Of a stretch of DNA of 64,000 bases, positions 35,554 through 43,607 are shown one piece after another. The notes beneath the pieces were generated by a model. It was given only the letters and a program-made list of their open reading frames with translations. It was not told the DNA's origin and ran no database searches. The DNA lies in contig NZ_VUKA01000001.1 of the NCBI RefSeq assembly GCF_008386565.1, positions 1,054,001 through 1,118,000 on the forward strand. The letters are read 5' to 3'. Source of the DNA: Teichococcus oryzae (lineage in GTDB: Bacteria > Pseudomonadota > Alphaproteobacteria > Acetobacterales > Acetobacteraceae). The stretch's first letter is position 1; every line of letters begins with the position of its first letter. The translations under genes were made by a program, and so were the position numbers.

Positions 35554-35727
35554 ATGTTGAAATGGGCGGTGATCTTTCTGGTGATCTCGGTGGTGGCCGG
35601 CGCGCTCGGCTTCACTGGCGTGTCCGCCACGATGGGCCGGATCGCCAAGATCCTGTTCGGCATCTTCCTGCTGCTTTTCGTGGTGGTTGTGCTGCTGGCG
35701 CTGCTGGCGGGCGAGATCATCCTGTAG
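35554..35727 (+). CDS. DUF1328 small membrane protein, 57 aa
   Basis: A 57-residue protein made of two hydrophobic helices: [20 protein letters not shown], then a short polar turn with [11 protein letters not shown], then a second helix ending LLAGEIIL. The pattern is that of the DUF1328 (YtjA) family of inner membrane micro-proteins. Function is unknown, but relatives in alphaproteobacteria belong to general-stress regulons, which fits the EcfG-type promoter upstream. A GGCGGAGAAC ribosome-binding site precedes the ATG. A tRNA-His gene follows 81 bp downstream. Confidence 0.9.
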   Translation: MLKWAVIFLVISVVAGALGFTGVSATMGRIAKILFGIFLLLFVVVVLLALLAGEIIL

Positions 35728-35808
35728 CCCCTCGCTGCCTGTTGACGAGCGGCCACGCGCGGCTTATTTCCCGGCTCCGCGCCGCCGAATGGCGCGCGGC
35801 ACTGGTAT

Positions 35809-35882
35809 GGCGGCCTTAGCTCAGTTGGTAGAGCGCCACGTTGTGGTCGTGGATGTCACGGGTTCGAGTCCCGTAGGTCGCC
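35809..35882 (+). tRNA. tRNA-His (anticodon GTG)
   Basis: A full cloverleaf can be drawn: acceptor GCGGCCT/AGGTCGC (with one G-U pair), D arm GCTC..GAGC, anticodon stem CCACG/CGTGG with loop TTGTGGT (anticodon GTG, His), and T arm ACGGG TTCGAGT CCCGT. An extra G at 35809 precedes the acceptor stem, opposite C73 (35882), which is the identity element of tRNA-His. CCA is not encoded in full. Confidence 0.95.
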
Positions 35883-35897
35883 CATCCGCCTTTCCCC

Positions 35898-37085
35898 TCA
35901 GCTTCTCCGCAGCCGGTCCAGCAGCATCAATCCGCTGCCCGCCAGCAATCCCCAGAACGCTGCGCCGATCCCGAACAGCGCCAGCCCCGACGCCGTGGTG
36001 GCGAAGGTGAGGGTGGCGGCCAGCCGGTCGCGCTCATTCGCCATGGCGGCCATCAGGGCACTCCCCAGGCTGCCCAGCAGCGCCAGCCCGGCGACGGCGG
36101 TGATCAGCAGCGGCGGGGAGGCGGCGATGAAGGCCGCCGCGAAGGCGGTACCCAGCCCAAGGAGCACATAGGTCAGCCCGGCGCTCACGGCCGCCACCCA
36201 CCGCCGTCCTGTTTCGGGATGCGCGTCCGGCCCGGCGCAGAGCGCGGCGGTGATGGCGGCCAGGTTGACCGAATGCGCGCCCAGCGGCGCGATCAGGGCC
36301 GAGGCGGCGCCGGTCACGGCGAAGATCGGCCCCGGCTGCGGGCGGTAGCCCTGGCTGTGCAGCACCGCCAGGCCCGGCACGTTCTGCGACGCCATGGTGA
36401 CCAGGAACAGCGGCAGGCCAATGCCGATGGCGGCACCGATCTCGGCCTGGGGCAGCACCCATTCCAGATGCGGCGCCACATCGCCCAGCGCAGGCAGGGG
36501 CGTCGCCAGCAGGATCAGCAGCGCCGCCACGGCCACCGCCGCCGGCACCGCGTAAAGCCGCGCGAAGCGCCAGGTCACCGCCCATGCCAGCACCACCGGA
36601 AGGGCCAGCGCCGGCATGACGCCCACCGCGCGCATCGGGGCCAGGCAGATCTCCAGCAGAACGCCCGCCAGCATGGCGTTGGCCAACACCGGCGGAATGG
36701 CGGAAACCGCGCGGCCAAAGGGCCTCCAGAGGCCAGCGAGAAGGATCAGCAGGCCCGCCACCAGGAAGGCCCCCGTCGCCACCGCGAAGCCGCCTTCTGG
36801 CATTCCGGTGGACGCAAGCAGCGCCGATCCCGGCGTGGACCAGGCCAGCACGATCGGCATCCGCCGCCTGAGGCTGAGCCCCACGCTCAACAGGCCCTGA
36901 GCCAGGCACAGCGCCGTCAGGCCGGAGGCCGCCTGTCCGGGCGTGGCACCCATGCTGGAAAAGCCGTGCAGCACCACCGCGAAGGTGGAAGCGAAGCCCA
37001 CCACCGCCGCCAGCATCCCGGCCACGATCGGCTGCACCAGGCCAGGCTGCCGCAATCCGGAAGACGTCGCAGCGGGGAAGGTCAT
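35898..37085 (-). CDS. BenE-family benzoate/H+ symporter-like transporter
   Basis: A 395-aa inner membrane protein with 11-12 hydrophobic helices. BenE-type segments include GFASTFAVVLHGF near 25-37, IVLAWSTPGSALLAS near 77-91, FLVTMASQNVPGLAVL near 235-250, and APLGAHSVNLAAITAALCAG near 274-293. Characterised members import benzoate with protons, but the family is broader. It is divergent from a GntR/FCD regulator (gap 91 bp), which probably controls it. Start ATG 37085 is chosen by the family N-terminus; its ribosome-binding site is weak. No aromatic degradation genes are nearby. Confidence 0.85.
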   Translation of the reverse strand: MTFPAATSSGLRQPGLVQPIVAGMLAAVVGFASTFAVVLHGFSSMGATPGQAASGLTALCLAQGLLSVGLSLRRRMPIVLAWSTPGSALLASTGMPEGGFAVATGAFLVAGLLILLAGLWRPFGRAVSAIPPVLANAMLAGVLLEICLAPMRAVGVMPALALPVVLAWAVTWRFARLYAVPAAVAVAALLILLATPLPALGDVAPHLEWVLPQAEIGAAIGIGLPLFLVTMASQNVPGLAVLHSQGYRPQPGPIFAVTGAASALIAPLGAHSVNLAAITAALCAGPDAHPETGRRWVAAVSAGLTYVLLGLGTAFAAAFIAASPPLLITAVAGLALLGSLGSALMAAMANERDRLAATLTFATTASGLALFGIGAAFWGLLAGSGLMLLDRLRRS

Positions 37086-37137
37086 GGGAATGGGCTTCCA
37101 TGAAAGCGATGGCACCAGCGCCATGGTGGCTGTAATC

Positions 37138-37147
37138 TTGGATCCAA
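37138..37147. promoter_or_regulatory. Candidate GntR operator (TTGGATCCAA)
   Basis: A perfect 10-bp palindrome in the 91-bp divergent region between the BenE-like and GntR genes. A related GGATCCATGG lies about 20 bp further at 37167-37176. FCD-type GntR regulators bind short palindromes of this kind near their own gene. Confidence 0.4.
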
Positions 37148-37176
37148 TCAATTCCGGGATGGAAGGGATCCATGGA

Positions 37177-37884
37177 ATGGAAGCCGCGCAGGATGACGAG
37201 ACACTCTCCGCCCTGACGCTTCTGCCGCCGCGCCGCTGGCAGACCGCCGTTGAATTCGCCGAGGCGGTGCTGAAATCGGCCATCCTCGAAGGCCGGCTGC
37301 GCGCCGGCACGAAGCTGGGCCAGGAGGAACTGGCCCGCCATCTGGGTGTCAGCCGCATGCCGGTGCGCGAAGCCCTGGCACGGCTGGAAGCGCAGGCGCT
37401 GGTGGAAACCATGCCGCACCGGGGCGCCGTGGTGGCGGCGATCACTGCGGACGATGCGGCCGACATCTATGCCATCCGCCTGGCGCTGGAGCCGGCCGCA
37501 TTCCGCCTGTCCATTCCTTGTTTGAAGCAGGCCGATCTCGACCGCGCCGAAAGCCTGATCGCCGAAATGGATGCGGAGGCCGATGCCGGGCGCATGGGGC
37601 ATCTGAACCGCCAGTTCCATTGCGCCCTTTACGCCGGCACGCGGCACCGGCGGCTGATGGCGCTGGTGGTGCAACAGCTCACCGCCTTCGACCGCTATCT
37701 CCGCTTCCACCTGGCGGCGCAGGGACCGGGCCGGATGGGCCAGAACGAGCACCGCGCCATGCTGGAGGCGGCCCGTAAGCGGGAGGTGGACAAGGCCGTG
37801 GCCGTGCTGGAGGCGCATATCGCGGGCGCCGCCCGGGACACGGCCCGCTTTTTCGCCCTGCGGGACAGGTCGTCCAGGCCATGA
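37177..37884 (+). CDS. GntR-family regulator with FCD domain
   Basis: A 235-aa regulator. The winged helix at about 20-85 shows ILEGRLRAGTKLGQEELARHLGVSRMPVREAL, the classic GntR recognition helix, followed by VETMPHRGAVV. The C-terminal FCD domain (about 92-222) is helical and keeps metal/ligand residues in HLNRQFHCALYAG and NEHRAMLEAARKREVDKAV. Such proteins repress transporters and catabolic genes until an organic acid binds. ATG 37177 is chosen because GGAAGGG lies at 37161-37167; ATG 37159 would add six residues. Divergent from the BenE-like transporter, its likely target. Confidence 0.88.
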   Translation: MEAAQDDETLSALTLLPPRRWQTAVEFAEAVLKSAILEGRLRAGTKLGQEELARHLGVSRMPVREALARLEAQALVETMPHRGAVVAAITADDAADIYAIRLALEPAAFRLSIPCLKQADLDRAESLIAEMDAEADAGRMGHLNRQFHCALYAGTRHRRLMALVVQQLTAFDRYLRFHLAAQGPGRMGQNEHRAMLEAARKREVDKAVAVLEAHIAGAARDTARFFALRDRSSRP

Positions 37885-37902
37885 CCGGCACTGGGGGGAC
37901 GG

Positions 37903-37931
37903 TCATCATCAAACGGTCATCGAATCGTCAT
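37903..37931 (+). promoter_or_regulatory. Pho box upstream of phoX
   Basis: Three half-sites in 11-base steps: TCATCAT (37903-37909), CGGTCAT (37914-37920) and TCGTCAT (37925-37931). CGGTCAT differs from the PhoB half-site CTGTCAT by one base. The layout is the same as that of the pstS Pho box in this window, and it ends 86 bp before the phoX start. Confidence 0.65.
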
Positions 37932-38017
37932 CGGCGCGCAGCCCGCGGCGGCTTCCTTGCGGGCTTTCCGTGATGCCCCTGCATCACCCTGCCGCATGAA
38001 CGGAAAACGCCGCGCCC

Positions 38018-39991
38018 ATGCCCGACACCAATCCGCCCCGTCATCCAGCCCCGCCCGTCGAGATCGAGGATATCGGCAGCAACCCCAGCCCGCGTGACAC
38101 CATCGGCGAACTGGTGCAGCGCCGCCTGTCGCGCCGCGCCGCGCTGGGCGGCCTGTTCGGCGTCGCGGCGGTGGCGACGCTGTCGGACCAACTGCTGGCC
38201 TCCGGTGGCCGTGCCCTGGCACAGGGCAACGGTTCCTCCAGCCTCGGCTTCCGCGAGATCCCCCACCAGATGGGGCCCCGCGACGCGGTGCCCGAAGGCT
38301 ACGAGGTCCAGACGGTGATCCGCTGGGGCGATGCGGTGCTGCCGGACGCGCCCGCCTTCGACCCGCTCAACCAGACCGCCGAGGCGCAGGCGGCGCAGTT
38401 CGGCTACAACAATGACTACGTGGATTTCTTTCCGCTGCCGCGCGGCAGCCGCAATGCCGAGCATGGCCTGCTGGCGGTGAACCACGAATATGCCGACACC
38501 CAGCTGATGTTCCCGGGCATGGGCGATGACGAAACGGCCCGCCTGCGCTCCTCCCGCGAGCAGGCGGCGATCGAGATGGCGGCGCATGGCCTTTCGGTGG
38601 TGGAGATCCGGCGGGAGAACGGGCGCTGGGCGCCGGTGCGCGGCGGCCGCCTGAACCGCCGCATCACCGCCTTCACGCCGATGCGCGTGTCCGGCCCCGC
38701 GGCGGGGCATGACCGGATGAAGACCAGCGCTGATCCGACCGGAACGCGCGTCCTCGGCACGCTGAACAATTGCGCCGGCGGCAACACCCCCTGGGGCACG
38801 GTGCTGACGGCGGAAGAGAACTTCAACCAGTATTTCGGCGGCGCCGCGGCCAGGACCGGCGGGCAGGCGGCGATGTACAAGCGCTACGGCATCGTCGAGA
38901 AGGCCAGCTATTCCTGGCCGCAGCACGAAGATCGCTTCAACCTCGACAAGGAGCCGAACGAGCCGAACCGCTTCGGCTGGATCGTCGAGTTCGATCCCTA
39001 TGACCCGGACAGCGTGCCGGTGAAGCGCACCGCGCTCGGCCGCGTCAAGCATGAAGGCTGCACCCATGCCATCTCCGCCGATGGCCGCGTAGCCTTCTAT
39101 TCCGGCGACGACGAGCGCTTCGACTATGTCTACAAATTCGTCACCGCCCGCGCCTGGAACCCGGATGACCCGGCCGCCAACCGCGACCTGCTGGATGAGG
39201 GCACGCTCTACGTCGCCCGGTTCAACGAGGACGGCACCATGAACTGGCTGCCGCTGGTGCATGGCCAGGGCCCGCTGACCGCTGCCAACGGCTTCAACAG
39301 CCAGGCCGATGTGCTGATCGAGACCCGCCGCGCCGCCGACCTGCTGAAGGCGACGCCGATGGACCGGCCGGAAGACGTGCAGCCCAACCCGGTGAATGGC
39401 CGCGTCTATGCGATGCTGACCAACAACACTCGCCGCAAGCCCGAGCAGGTGGACCGCATCAACCCGCGCGCCGCCAACGCGCATGGCCATGTGATTGAGA
39501 TGATCCCGCCCGGCGCAGGGACGGACAAGGTGGACCATGCGGCGACCGAGGGGCGGTGGGAGATCTTCCTGGTTGCCGGCCGCCCGGGCGTCGATGCCGG
39601 GGCGCAATACCACCAGAACACCAGCGCCGAGGGCTGGCTGTCCTGCCCCGACAACTGCACCTTCGACGCCAAGGGCCGTGTCTGGATCTCCACCGACGGC
39701 GCCCCCGGCACCTCGAAGGTGGCGGATGGCCTGTATGCCGCCGACACCGAGGGGGAGGGACGTGCCCTGACCCGGCTGTTCTACCAGGCGCCGACGGGGG
39801 CGGAGGTGTGCGGGCCCTGCCTGACGCCCGACGACCAGACCATGTTCCTGGCCATCCAGCACCCGGGCGACGACAAGGGCAGCTCCTTCGAGAATCCCTC
39901 GACCCGCTGGCCGGACTTCCGGGACGGCATGCCGCCGCGCCCGTCGATCATCGCCATCACCCGTCGCGGCGGTGGCGTCATCGGCAGCTGA
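38018..39991 (+). CDS. phoX: PhoX-type alkaline phosphatase (DUF839)
   Basis: A 657-aa protein with a twin-arginine signal placed unusually deep (LSRRAALGGLFGVAAVATL, about 37-55), as is typical for PhoX, which is folded with its metals before export. Active-site landmarks of the family are kept: AVNHEYADTQLMFPG, NNCAGGNTPWGTVLTAEENF (with the Cys iron ligand region), VKRTALGRVKHEGCTHAI, and SGDDERFDYVYKF. It hydrolyses phosphate mono-esters in the periplasm, using iron and calcium. A Pho box upstream predicts PhoB control, linking it to the pst operon 30 kb away. Confidence 0.92.
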   Translation: MPDTNPPRHPAPPVEIEDIGSNPSPRDTIGELVQRRLSRRAALGGLFGVAAVATLSDQLLASGGRALAQGNGSSSLGFREIPHQMGPRDAVPEGYEVQTVIRWGDAVLPDAPAFDPLNQTAEAQAAQFGYNNDYVDFFPLPRGSRNAEHGLLAVNHEYADTQLMFPGMGDDETARLRSSREQAAIEMAAHGLSVVEIRRENGRWAPVRGGRLNRRITAFTPMRVSGPAAGHDRMKTSADPTGTRVLGTLNNCAGGNTPWGTVLTAEENFNQYFGGAAARTGGQAAMYKRYGIVEKASYSWPQHEDRFNLDKEPNEPNRFGWIVEFDPYDPDSVPVKRTALGRVKHEGCTHAISADGRVAFYSGDDERFDYVYKFVTARAWNPDDPAANRDLLDEGTLYVARFNEDGTMNWLPLVHGQGPLTAANGFNSQADVLIETRRAADLLKATPMDRPEDVQPNPVNGRVYAMLTNNTRRKPEQVDRINPRAANAHGHVIEMIPPGAGTDKVDHAATEGRWEIFLVAGRPGVDAGAQYHQNTSAEGWLSCPDNCTFDAKGRVWISTDGAPGTSKVADGLYAADTEGEGRALTRLFYQAPTGAEVCGPCLTPDDQTMFLAIQHPGDDKGSSFENPSTRWPDFRDGMPPRPSIIAITRRGGGVIGS

Positions 39992-39993
39992 GA

Positions 39994-40010
39994 AGGCGGA
40001 AAAACCGCCT
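39994..40010 (+). terminator. Short hairpin after phoX
   Basis: AGGCGG (39994-39999), loop AAAAA, CCGCCT (40005-40010), beginning 3 bp past the phoX stop. The stem is short and no T run follows, so termination may be partial. Confidence 0.4.
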
Positions 40011-40066
40011 GAAGTGTCCCGTTGGCGCTGCTTGATTGGCAAGGCCGGCGGGGCAATCTGAGGGGC

Positions 40067-40222
40067 ATGGACCCGCTTTCCTCCGCGCCGGCCCCACGTG
40101 CCGGCGCCAATCCCGTGCCGGACGCGCTGCGGCGCCTGGGTGGCTTCGCGCTGCTCGGCGCCTCGGTCTGGCTGGTGGCGATCATCGCGATGTTCCGCGC
40201 CCTGGTGGAACTGTTCTCATGA
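40067..40222 (+). CDS. Small membrane protein ahead of xpaC/telA
   Basis: A 51-aa protein from ATG 40067: a polar, Pro/Ala-rich lead followed by one hydrophobic helix (LGGFALLGASVWLVAIIAMF, about 25-44) and the tail RALVELFS. It overlaps the XpaC-like gene (ATGA at 40219-40222), so the two are translated together. AGGGG sits very close to the ATG, so the start could lie elsewhere. No family is recognised. Its position suggests it is a membrane anchor or partner of the XpaC/TelA proteins. Confidence 0.6.
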   Translation: MDPLSSAPAPRAGANPVPDALRRLGGFALLGASVWLVAIIAMFRALVELFS

Positions 40223-40941
40223 CAGAACGCGACCTGCTCGGCCGCCTTGCCCTGCGGCTGCGGAAGCTGCGGGGCACGCTGCTGGTGCTGCTGGCCTCGC
40301 CCTTGCTGCCGGCGTTGTTCCTGTCGCTGTTCGGTGGCGAGCAGCAGCCGATCCTGGGGCTGCTGCTGGGGATGGGCCTGATCGGGCTGGGCGTGCTGCG
40401 GCTGCGTCGCGGCAGGGTCAGGCAGGGCGCCATCCTGGTGGGGGTGGCGACGGGCCTGGCCGCTGCCATGGCGGCGGGCGTCGCGCCACTCGGTGCCGCG
40501 GTGTTCGGGCTGATGGCGTGGTTCGGCACGACGCTGCTCTACACCGATACCCTCCCGGCCGAGGAGGCGCCGCCGCCGCCGGACGCGCTCACCCCGGTCC
40601 GCCAGCGCCTCAGCACGCTGGAGAAGGCCGATCCACGCCTTGGGCCGGCGCTGGTGGCGCTGCGCGACCTGGTGGCGGACCTGTCCCTGCGGTCCGGCGG
40701 CGCCGCCAATGGCGTGCCGGAGGCCCGCCGCTTCCTGAACCTGCAGCTTGATGGGCTGGAGCGCATCGAGTCACGTCTGCGCCTCGGCGCCGAGCCGCCA
40801 CACGGCTTGGTGCCCCTGGTGGCGGAGATGGCGCGGGGCAGCCAGGCGCTGCGCGAGCGGCTGCGGCGGGAAGAAAAGGAAGCATTGGAGATCCAGGTGA
40901 AGGTCCTGGCCGACCGCCTGCGCGAGGAGGGTTACGCATGA
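40219..40941 (+). CDS. XpaC-like protein (5-bromo-4-chloroindolyl phosphate hydrolysis family)
   Basis: A 240-aa protein with two or more hydrophobic segments in the first 110 residues (LLVLLASPLLPALFLSLF; LLLGMGLIGLGVL; LAAAMAAGVAPLGAAVFGLMAW) followed by a helical, charged cytosolic domain (LSTLEKADPRLGPALVALRDLV; LNLQLDGLERIESRLR; REEKEALEIQVKVLADRLRE). This architecture and the place immediately before telA match XpaC. The biochemical role is unknown. Overlaps with both neighbours (ATGA each side) show a three-gene translational unit. Confidence 0.75.
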   Translation: MTERDLLGRLALRLRKLRGTLLVLLASPLLPALFLSLFGGEQQPILGLLLGMGLIGLGVLRLRRGRVRQGAILVGVATGLAAAMAAGVAPLGAAVFGLMAWFGTTLLYTDTLPAEEAPPPPDALTPVRQRLSTLEKADPRLGPALVALRDLVADLSLRSGGAANGVPEARRFLNLQLDGLERIESRLRLGAEPPHGLVPLVAEMARGSQALRERLRREEKEALEIQVKVLADRLREEGYA

Positions 40942-42011
40942 GCGCCACCGGCACCACCACCGACGACACGATGCAGGGAATCCCGGTGGCGGGGGAGCGG
41001 GTGGACGAGCTCGCCGCCGCCATCGACCTGCGCGATCCGTCCACCATCCTGCGCTTCGGCGCCGAGGCGCAGAACCGTGCCGCCGCCGCCGCCGATGCGA
41101 TGCTGGGCGCCGCCCGCAACCAGGCGACGGGCGAGGCGGGGGAGGCGCTGTCCGGCCTGCTCACCACCCTGCGCGGCTTCGACGTGACGCAGCTTTCCGA
41201 GAAGCCGGGGCTGATGGGCCGCCTAGCGCGGCTGGCCGGGCGGGGGCAGACCCAGGCCGTCGCGATCCTTCAGCGCTATGAGGGCGTGCGGGGGCAGGTG
41301 GAGGTGATCGGCGACCGGCTCGACACCCACCGCACCCGGCTGCTGGAGGATGTGGAGCGGCTGGAACGGCTTTATGGCGCCACGCTGGAATGGTTCCATG
41401 CCCTGGCCGAGCACATCGCCGCCGGGGAGGCGGTGCTGGCCCGCACCGATGCGGAGGTGATTCCCGCCGCCGAGCGCGCCGCCGCCGACCCGAAGGACGA
41501 CCTGGCGCCGCAGAAGCTGCGCGACCTGCGCGCCGCGCGGGACGAGCTGGACCGGCGGGTGCATGATCTGCGCCTGACGCGGCAGGTGGCGATGCAATCG
41601 CTGCCCGGTCTGCGGCTGATCCAGGAGAACGACAAGGCACTGGCCGCCAAGATCCACTCGGTGCTGGCCAACACCGTGCCGCTCTGGCGCACCCAGTTGG
41701 CGCAGGCCCTGGCGATCCAGAACATGCGGGAAGCCAGCGACGCGGTGCGCGCCGCGACCGAACTGACCAACCAACTGCTCACCGCCAATGCCGAGACGCT
41801 GCGGCGGGGCAACGCCGAGGCGCGGGTGGAGCTGGAGCGCGGCGTGTTCGACCTCGCCGCCGTGCAGCAGGCCAATGCCGCGCTGGTGGCCACCCTGGAG
41901 GACAGCGTGCGCATCGCCGAGGAAGGCCGCGCCGCGCGCCGGCAGGCGACCCAGGAACTGGCCAAGGCGGAAGCACAGATCCGGCGGGCCCTCAGCTCTG
42001 CCAACGCGTGA
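40938..42011 (+). CDS. telA: TelA family protein (toxic anion resistance)
   Basis: A 357-aa, almost wholly helical cytosolic protein of the TelA family. FGAEAQNRAAAAADAML, GFDVTQLSEKPGLMGRLARL, and the coiled-coil-like middle with VEVIGDRLDTHRTRLLEDVERLERLY and LPGLRLIQENDKALAAKIHSVLANTVPLWRTQLAQAL are typical. Homologues are linked to tellurite, bacteriocin and cell-wall antibiotic tolerance, mechanism unknown. It overlaps the XpaC-like gene by 4 bases, reproducing the XpaC-TelA pair known from Firmicutes. Confidence 0.88.
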   Translation: MSATGTTTDDTMQGIPVAGERVDELAAAIDLRDPSTILRFGAEAQNRAAAAADAMLGAARNQATGEAGEALSGLLTTLRGFDVTQLSEKPGLMGRLARLAGRGQTQAVAILQRYEGVRGQVEVIGDRLDTHRTRLLEDVERLERLYGATLEWFHALAEHIAAGEAVLARTDAEVIPAAERAAADPKDDLAPQKLRDLRAARDELDRRVHDLRLTRQVAMQSLPGLRLIQENDKALAAKIHSVLANTVPLWRTQLAQALAIQNMREASDAVRAATELTNQLLTANAETLRRGNAEARVELERGVFDLAAVQQANAALVATLEDSVRIAEEGRAARRQATQELAKAEAQIRRALSSANA

Positions 42012-42160
42012 TCCGCCGGGCCGCGTGGTACGGCCGGGGCGGGGCCGCGGCCCCGTCGGCCCACTTCGCGGCAACGGCCTGAAAAAGCGCGACGTCAAGC
42101 CTTGACCGCGAAGGCGACTGGGTTTCCCCTCCTCCCGACGAGCAAGACAGGAGGATCGCC

Positions 42161-43219
42161 ATGCGAGGCTGGGCCGTTGTTGAGACCGGGGCGCCGCTGC
42201 AGGATATCGAGCTGCCGACGCCCGAGCCGCAGGGCGAGGAAGTGCTGCTGGAAGTGACGCATTGCGGCGTCTGCCATTCCGACCTGCACATCTGGGAAGG
42301 TGGCTATGATCTTGGCAGCCGTGGCCGGCTGTCGCTGAAGGATCGCGGTGTGGTGCTGCCTTTGGCGATGGGGCATGAGGTGGTGGGCCGCGTGGTGAAG
42401 CTGGGGCCGGATGCCAAGGGCGTCGCGGTCGGCGACCACCGCGTGGTGTTCCCCTGGCTCGGCTGCGGCAAGTGCGAGCGCTGCGAGGCCGGGCAGGACA
42501 ACATGTGCGCCGTGGTGCCGCGTTCCATCGGCATCTACCAGCATGGCGGTTACGCCACCCATGTGCTGGCGCGCAGCCCACGCCATCTGGCTGCCTTCGA
42601 TGGCATCGACCCGGCCGTGGCGGCGACCTATGCCTGTTCCGGCGTCACGGTTTATTCCGCCATCCAGAAGGTCATGCCGCTGCCGCCCGAGAAGCCGATC
42701 GTCATCGTCGGCGCCGGCGGCCTCGGGCTGAACGCGGTGGAGATCCTGAAGGCGCTCGGCCACAAGCGGATCGTGGTGGTGGACGTGTCGGAAGCCAAGC
42801 TGGAAGGCGCCCGCGCCGCCGGTGCCACCGACACGGTGCTGGCCGAGGGCGACAACACCACCGCCCGCCTGCTGGAAGCCTGTGGCGGTCCCGTGGAAGC
42901 GGTGATCGACCTGGTGAACGGCACCTCGACCGCGCGCTCCGCCTTTGACGCGCTGACAAAGGGCGGCAAGCTGATTCAGGTCGGTCTGTTCGGCGGCGAG
43001 CTGAACCTGCCGCTGCCGCTGATGGCCACCAAGGCGCTGACCGTCCAGGGCAGCTATGTCGGCAATCCGCAGGATCTGCGCGACGTGATCGGGCTGGCGC
43101 AGCAGGGCAAGCTTTCCCCGCTGCCCGTCACCACCGAGCCGGCTTCGGCGGTGAACAGCGTGCTGAACCGCCTGCGGGACGGCCAGGTGCGCGGCCGCGT
43201 GGTGCTGACCGCCGGCTGA
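42161..43219 (+). CDS. Zinc-dependent alcohol dehydrogenase
   Basis: A 352-aa medium-chain dehydrogenase. Catalytic zinc ligands are in THCGVCHSDLH (about 35-45) and GHEVVGRV (about 70-77); the four-Cys structural zinc site is GCGKCERCEAGQDNMC (about 105-120); the NAD(P) fold has VGAGGLGLNAVEI near 184-196, and VVDVSEAKLEGARAAGA marks the second strand with Asp suggesting NAD. Such enzymes oxidise alcohols or reduce aldehydes. A strong GGAGGATCGCC leader precedes ATG 42161. It stands alone after the telA operon. The substrate is not predictable. Confidence 0.9.
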   Translation: MRGWAVVETGAPLQDIELPTPEPQGEEVLLEVTHCGVCHSDLHIWEGGYDLGSRGRLSLKDRGVVLPLAMGHEVVGRVVKLGPDAKGVAVGDHRVVFPWLGCGKCERCEAGQDNMCAVVPRSIGIYQHGGYATHVLARSPRHLAAFDGIDPAVAATYACSGVTVYSAIQKVMPLPPEKPIVIVGAGGLGLNAVEILKALGHKRIVVVDVSEAKLEGARAAGATDTVLAEGDNTTARLLEACGGPVEAVIDLVNGTSTARSAFDALTKGGKLIQVGLFGGELNLPLPLMATKALTVQGSYVGNPQDLRDVIGLAQQGKLSPLPVTTEPASAVNSVLNRLRDGQVRGRVVLTAG

Positions 43220-43241
43220 AGGGGAGGGCCGGCGACCTCGC

Positions 43242-43485
43242 TCAGGCCGCCGGCTGCATCTCGCTCTCAGCCCCGGCCGCCGGCCCGACCGTTTTCTGGG
43301 TATAGCGACGCGCCAGGATGGCGCAGGCGAAAAGCTGGATCTGGTGGAACAGCATCAGCGGCAGCACCACCAGCCCGGCCGCCTGCCCGGCGAACAGGAT
43401 CTTGGCATCAGGATGCCGCCGGCCGGGCTTTTCTTGAGCCGCGGAACACCGCCACCACCTCATCCGCCCGCTTCAGGCCAACGGC
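43242..43485 (-). pseudogene. Decayed bile acid:sodium symporter-like gene (C-terminal remnant)
   Basis: On the minus strand, GLKRADEVVAVFRGS (about 43479-43437) matches the last cytosolic loop of SBF-like transporters. After one-base losses at about 43435 and at about 43413 the frame changes, and the rest of the C-terminal helix follows: AKILFAGQAAGLVVLPLMLF then HQIQLFACAILARRYTQK, ending at 43242. Family members normally read GSKKSLASG-x-PMAKILF here, so the two frameshifts are clear. The preceding ~250 residues are absent. It cannot make a working transporter. Confidence 0.7.
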
Positions 43486-43607
43486 GTGGTTGCCGCCCTG
43501 CTGGAACGGCCGGAGCGGCTGCATCCCGCCTGGCGGGCTGCTTCCCTCATCGGACACAATGCGGAAAACCCTGGCATTGGGCGGCGGCCGGCCCCATCTG
43601 GGCGGTC

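Noticed and set aside
43242-43463. 73-codon minus-strand frame as a real small membrane protein
   Set aside because: Its hydrophobic part is the terminal helix of an SBF-like transporter and the preceding loop continues in another frame, so it is a remnant.
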